Assembly: GCA_900550775.1 (NCBI GenBank)
Contig: URTH01000053.1
Location: 1 to 9,959, forward strand
Origin: an uncultured Eubacteriales bacterium
Lineage (GTDB): Bacteria; Bacillota; Clostridia; Monoglobales; Monoglobaceae
Direction: 5' to 3'
Length of the DNA: 9,959 nt
Position numbers and translations under genes: made by a program. The first letter of the stretch is position 1. Every line of letters begins with the position of its first letter. Under the pieces are notes generated by a model that was given only the letters and a program-made list of their open reading frames with translations, was not told where the DNA came from and ran no database searches. Shown here one piece after another: positions 6,841 to 9,959 of this stretch.

Positions 6841-7908
6841 ATGATGAAAACGGTATACAAAAATGCAAACAACGGCGCCTTTGACATTGTCACCGAGGAC
6901 GGAAAAATCGTTGCACTGGAAAAAACCTCTCTTTCGGGATTTGATTTAGACGGTGCGGACGTTTATCCCGGCCTGTTTGATATGCATTCGCACGGGTGTA
7001 TGGGCTATGACACCATGGATCAGAAATATCTGCATGAGATGTCCGTCTTTCAGGCAGAACACGGAACAACATCATGGCTGCCCACTACCATGACCGTCTC
7101 GATGGACGAGATCCGCGCCGTGGTGGATGCGCCGCTGCCCGACTTTAAAGACGCTGCCGCAGTGCTCGGCTTTCATATGGAAGGGCCGTACATCTCGCCG
7201 CGCTATAAGGGCGCCCAGAACGAATGTTACATCAAAGCGCCCGATTTGGAGGAATTTTCCGCGCTTTCTCATATCCGCGTTGTCACCATTGCGCCGGAGC
7301 TGCCCGGCAGTATGGACTTTATCCGCGGCTGCAAGAGCGTTGTCTCGCTGGGGCACACCGCAGCGGACTACGAGACCGCCGCTGCCGCCATGGATGCCGG
7401 CGCGGTATGCCTCACGCACACCTTTAACGCAATGCCGCCGCTGCACCACCGTTCTCCCGGCCCGATCGGCGCAGCCATTACAAAAAGCGCCTATGTGCAG
7501 GTGATTTCGGACGGACTGCATTTACACCCCAGCGTTGTTTTGGGACTGTATAAGATTTTCGGTGCTGACCGCATGCTGCTGATCAGCGACTCGATGCGGG
7601 CAACCGGAATGCCGGACGGGAATTATGAATTCGGCGGACAGGAAATCACGGTAAAAGACCGTGTCGCACGGACGCAGGACGGCGCGCTGGCCGGCAGCAC
7701 CACACCGCTTTTTGACTGCGTGAAACGTGCCATCTCCTTTGGGATCCCCAAACAGGACGCCTTTCGGATGGCTTCTCTCACCCCGGCGCAGCTCTGCGGA
7801 ATCAAGAATAAGGGTTTGCTTGCCCCCGGCTATGACGCTGACTTTATCACCGTGGACGATGAACTCAACCTGTCTCATGTCATCATCGGCGGAAACAAAA
7901 TCAAATAA
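6841..7908 (+). CDS. nagA: N-acetylglucosamine-6-phosphate deacetylase (NagA) homologue
   Basis: An amidohydrolase-superfamily enzyme; true NagA hydrolyses GlcNAc-6-phosphate to glucosamine-6-phosphate and acetate. The 355 residues carry the full set of expected motifs: HxH at H49/H51 (DMHSHG), the metal-ligand E114 (HMEGPYIS), H172 (SLGHTAAD), H193 (THTFNAMPPLHHR), the substrate-site ISDGLHLHP at 222-230, the catalytic D250 (LISDSMRATG), and LAGSTTPL at 283-290. Having HxH means a second metal site is possible, unlike the E. coli enzyme. It is somewhat shorter than the usual 380 or so, mainly in the N-terminal beta-sandwich. ATG 6841 and 6844 are both possible, and GGGG is only a weak ribosome-binding site, so coupling to the upstream gene is likely. 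No nagB, PTS or sugar kinase is in the window, so the natural substrate may differ from GlcNAc-6-phosphate. Confidence 0.88.
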   Translation: MMKTVYKNANNGAFDIVTEDGKIVALEKTSLSGFDLDGADVYPGLFDMHSHGCMGYDTMDQKYLHEMSVFQAEHGTTSWLPTTMTVSMDEIRAVVDAPLPDFKDAAAVLGFHMEGPYISPRYKGAQNECYIKAPDLEEFSALSHIRVVTIAPELPGSMDFIRGCKSVVSLGHTAADYETAAAAMDAGAVCLTHTFNAMPPLHHRSPGPIGAAITKSAYVQVISDGLHLHPSVVLGLYKIFGADRMLLISDSMRATGMPDGNYEFGGQEITVKDRVARTQDGALAGSTTPLFDCVKRAISFGIPKQDAFRMASLTPAQLCGIKNKGLLAPGYDADFITVDDELNLSHVIIGGNKIK

Positions 7909-7927
7909 AAGCAAAACCGATCACACA

Positions 7928-7956
7928 AAAATCCCCCTCCGGCGGAGGGGGATTTT
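7928..7956. terminator. Bidirectional intrinsic terminator
   Basis: A 13-bp perfect stem (arms 7928-7940 and 7944-7956, core CCCCCTCC/GGAGGGGG) with a GGC loop ends in TTTT on the plus strand. On the minus strand the flanking A-run gives TTTTT. It sits between the convergent nagA homologue and the LysM-GH18 gene and can end transcription from both sides. Confidence 0.93.
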
Positions 7957-7998
7957 GTCGTTATAAAATCTACTGCGATTCGGATTACTAACATCGGG

Positions 7999-9300
7999 TT
8001 AGCCGTTTAAAAAGTCGGGGGCGGTATCGATTTGATAATCATGATTGAGTACCACCCAGTTTTGCGGAAACTCACGCATGGCATTCCAATAGCCGATACC
8101 GCGAAGTCCAAAGCCTTTGGCAAGCTCCAGCTTTGCCTGAATGCTCCTTGCGTCCTCAAACCAGACCTCGTGCAGCGTGCCGCTCTCGTCCGTATAGCGG
8201 AACCACGGTGATTTTGCCGTCTCGTCAAACAAAATATCGGCGCGGTACCGCCTTGCAAGATCAATCGCCTTGACCGGCGAAACGGAGGGCGCGCCGGGGT
8301 TGCCGGATTCATAGGGCAGCTTCCAGTCATAGCCGTAGGTCGGCACACCCATAAATATTTTATCGCGCGAGATCCTTGTGACCGCGTATTCCACCACGCG
8401 GCGCACGTTTTCGATCGGCGCAACCGCCATGGGCGGCCCGTAGGTGTAGCCCCACTCATAGGTCATCAGCAAAACGCCGTTTACCGCCGCACCGATGCCG
8501 GCATAGTCATGCCCCTCGTAGAGCATTCCCATCTGCATATCGCTGGTCTTGGGCGCCAGTGCAGAAAACAGCGGATATCCCAGGGGATTGAGCCGCAGGC
8601 GCAGATTCTGTAAAAAGGTGATATAGTCATAGCGCTCTTCGGGAAAGATAAATTCAAAATCGACATCCACCCCAAGATAGCCCTTTTGCTGCACAACACG
8701 CAGAATTTCTTCAATCAGCGCCTCCTGCTTTTGACTGTCGTTAAATATCATGCTGGCGCGCTCATTACTGAATCTGCCCTCCTCGGTCAGGGTCGAGAGA
8801 TGCATCAGCGGTTTGGTCTCGTACTCCTCCGTCACCTCCAGCATGACGGCGTCCTCCAGATCAACCAGTCCGCCGTCCTCGCGGATACCGTAGGTAAACG
8901 GGGTAAAATATGACAAATAGGGCAGCTGCTCACGCAAAAGCTCGGTGGTGATGTACGGATATGCATAGCTGTTGGTCACAAAAACGCCGCCAGCGCCCTG
9001 GTTTTGATAGCGAATCACCAGCTCTTCACCGGCTGTGATCTCCGCTCTGCCGCGCAGCTGGTAGTTGTTCCGAAAGAGCGCGTAAACCGTCATCTGATAT
9101 TCTCTTGCAATGTCATAAAGGCTCTCTCCCGGCCTTACAATATGTACCTGCTCCGGAATCTGTATGACGATTGCCTGTCCGATGACAGGCTGCTCTGAAA
9201 ACGTCAATCCGTTATCCGCCAGCAGATGATCAAGATTTACCCCGTACTGATTTGCGATTTGCCCCATCGTTTCTCCTTCTTTGATAACATGGATCATCAT
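7999..9300 (-). CDS. LysM-LysM-GH18 spore-cortex-lytic-type N-acetylglucosaminidase (SleL/YaaH-like)
   Basis: A 433-residue peptidoglycan-binding glycosidase, matching the roughly 430-residue size of SleL/YaaH, which cleaves spore-cortex muropeptides during germination. It has two LysM domains (about residues 3-47, HVIKEGETMGQIANQYGV, and 52-96, HIVRPGESLYDIAREY), followed by a GH18 barrel from about 105. The catalytic motif is GVDVDFEF at 210-217 with E216 as the acid. The first Asp of the usual DGxDxDxE is Leu (L209), but the key D212, D214 and E216 remain. Conserved substrate-site stretches are LMTYEWGYTYGPP (278-290) and GIGYW (401-405). There is no signal peptide, as expected for SleL-type proteins. 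The start is set by AGGAGGG at 9314-9308, 7 nt before ATG 9300; an in-frame ATG at 9318 lies upstream of that site. It may be co-transcribed with the upstream membrane-protein gene. Confidence 0.92.
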   Translation of the reverse strand: MMIHVIKEGETMGQIANQYGVNLDHLLADNGLTFSEQPVIGQAIVIQIPEQVHIVRPGESLYDIAREYQMTVYALFRNNYQLRGRAEITAGEELVIRYQNQGAGGVFVTNSYAYPYITTELLREQLPYLSYFTPFTYGIREDGGLVDLEDAVMLEVTEEYETKPLMHLSTLTEEGRFSNERASMIFNDSQKQEALIEEILRVVQQKGYLGVDVDFEFIFPEERYDYITFLQNLRLRLNPLGYPLFSALAPKTSDMQMGMLYEGHDYAGIGAAVNGVLLMTYEWGYTYGPPMAVAPIENVRRVVEYAVTRISRDKIFMGVPTYGYDWKLPYESGNPGAPSVSPVKAIDLARRYRADILFDETAKSPWFRYTDESGTLHEVWFEDARSIQAKLELAKGFGLRGIGYWNAMREFPQNWVVLNHDYQIDTAPDFLNG

Positions 9301-9307
9301 TTGCTTT

Positions 9308-9314
9308 CCCTCCT
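9308..9314 (-). promoter_or_regulatory. Ribosome-binding site deciding the LysM-GH18 start
   Basis: AGGAGGG on the minus strand lies 7 nt upstream of ATG 9300. It falls inside the reading frame that would start at 9318, so the longer frame's first six codons are probably untranslated leader. Confidence 0.85.
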
Positions 9315-9331
9315 GCATTTGTCTTTATTAA

Positions 9332-9340
9332 AGTATAATG
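9332..9340 (-). promoter_or_regulatory. Candidate -10 element for the LysM-GH18 gene (possibly forespore sigma)
   Basis: On the minus strand, CATTATA (9340-9334) fits the CATnnTA -10 pattern of forespore sigma factors F/G, and the overlapping TATACT (9337-9332) fits sigma-A. The best -35-like match, GCATA (9360-9356), is only 15 bp upstream, so spacing is poor for either class. Transcription would begin about 25 nt before the start codon. Confidence 0.3.
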
Positions 9341-9409
9341 ACAATGCCGCAGGATTATGCGTACCATTTTGCCGTCAAACCATAATTTTTCTCTTATCTC
9401 CCCTCCCGA

Positions 9410-9817
9410 TTACTTTACACCGACATGATACGCCAGCAGCAAATGATGAATCCGCTCAAAAATCAGTCCGACCGCAAACCAGAGCGGCGCGTAGTCAAGA
9501 CGGATTACCCCCAATACCGAGGACCACCCGGTATAGTGCCACGCCTCAATGCCAAGTGCTTTCAGCAGCATACCGCTGACAAACTCAATCGCAAAGATCA
9601 GCACCGTCCAGATGCAGCCGCGCCAGAACCAGTGAAAACCGCCGATCCACGCATGCACCGGCTCTAACAAAAAAACCGCCGCACCGTAAATAAAAAACAT
9701 CCACACCGAGGTATGGCCGACCAGGTCGCGGCTGCCGCTTCCGAGCGAGGTAAAGCCCGTCCAGATAATCTCAATATTCCATCCTAAAAGTCCGTAAATC
9801 ATATATCGTATCAGCAT
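9410..9817 (-). CDS. Small multi-pass membrane protein, putative ABC transporter permease (CmpB-like) family
   Basis: A 135-residue integral membrane protein with about four hydrophobic segments (approximately residues 2-18, 38-55, 65-85 and 105-120). The GWNIEIIW near the N terminus, the aromatic WFWRG in the middle and the later GWSSVLG resemble the ABC_trans_CmpB (Pfam PF06541, 'putative ABC-transporter type IV') family. In that family a GW..E motif opens the first helix, a E..SG.LL segment follows, and a W-rich loop precedes the last helices. The function of this family is not established, and no ATPase partner is nearby. ATG 9817 has no clear Shine-Dalgarno; ATG 9802 (MIYGLLGW) is an alternative, also without one. 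It lies about 109 nt upstream of the LysM-GH18 gene on the same strand, with no terminator between, so co-transcription is possible. Confidence 0.72.
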   Translation of the reverse strand: MLIRYMIYGLLGWNIEIIWTGFTSLGSGSRDLVGHTSVWMFFIYGAAVFLLEPVHAWIGGFHWFWRGCIWTVLIFAIEFVSGMLLKALGIEAWHYTGWSSVLGVIRLDYAPLWFAVGLIFERIHHLLLAYHVGVK

Positions 9818-9891
9818 GCTTTTAGTATAAGTGAAAATCGAAAAAATATACCGCGGATTTTCCTCTTTTGATAATGCGGTTTTTCATCGAT

Positions 9892-9920
9892 AATATAAAT
9901 TTTTTGGCATATTGTGTAAA
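9892..9920 (-). promoter_or_regulatory. Sigma-A-type promoter of the CmpB-like membrane protein gene
   Basis: On the minus strand, TTTACA (9920-9915) and TATATT (9897-9892) are separated by exactly 17 bp. The predicted start near 9885 leaves a leader of about 68 nt. The rest of the 142-bp stretch at the right edge is AT-rich and shows no gene. Confidence 0.6.
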
Positions 9921-9959
9921 TACTTTCCGCCTTCCTCATGCTATCATAAAATCAGATAA

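Noticed and set aside
9850..9880. ACCGC/GCGGT inverted repeat in the leader of the CmpB-like gene
   Set aside because: Only 5 bp of stem with a 21-nt loop; too weak to call a structured regulator.
9822..9887. A 21-codon open frame just upstream of the CmpB-like gene, ending 4 nt before its ATG
   Set aside because: Its ATG coincides with the predicted transcription start and has no ribosome-binding site. The translation shows nothing recognisable, so a leader peptide cannot be supported.

Overview
The window looks like chromosomal DNA from a spore-forming clostridial Firmicute, probably a gut lineage. Four things suggest this. The genes are tightly packed with AAGGAGG-type ribosome-binding sites. 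The nicotinate phosphoribosyltransferase and the unusually long ribose-phosphate pyrophosphokinase are of types I associate with Clostridia. There is a NusG-domain-II/Gx-transporter gene pair. There is also a LysM-GH18 enzyme of the SleL/YaaH spore-cortex type. I cannot fix the genus from sequence alone. I see no tRNA or rRNA genes, insertion sequences, CRISPR arrays or phage genes.

Left block (1-3890, minus strand): one apparent operon, pncB-prs-miaB, read right to left from a sigma-A-type promoter at 3923-3952. Prs makes PRPP and PncB uses PRPP to salvage nicotinate into NAD, so the first two genes form a metabolic pair. miaB (tRNA ms2i6A37 methylthiotransferase) is joined to prs by an ATGA overlap and runs off the left edge.

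Middle block (3970-5019, plus strand): a near-consensus promoter, back-to-back with the pncB promoter, drives a small membrane-anchored NusG-domain-II protein and a Gx-family (heptaprenyl diphosphate synthase component I-like) membrane protein. The Gx gene overlaps the 3' end of a convergent AraC-family regulator gene by 56 bp.

Sugar block (4964-7956): the AraC-type regulator (minus) is divergent from a two-gene operon (plus) encoding a sugar phosphate isomerase/epimerase-like TIM-barrel enzyme and an N-acetylglucosamine-6-phosphate deacetylase (NagA) homologue. This looks like a small, locally regulated catabolic cassette for an amino sugar or related compound. A strong bidirectional terminator closes it.

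Right block (7999-9959, minus strand): a LysM-LysM-GH18 cortex-lytic-type glucosaminidase lies downstream of a small multi-pass membrane protein resembling the CmpB-like 'putative ABC transporter permease' family. The membrane protein has a good promoter of its own.

Almost everything here fits known families. The points most worth a second look are the stand-alone NusG_II/Gx pair, the overlapping convergent gene ends with an extended regulator tail, the overlapping promoters of the sugar cassette, and the pairing of a NagA homologue with an epimerase-like enzyme without nagB.
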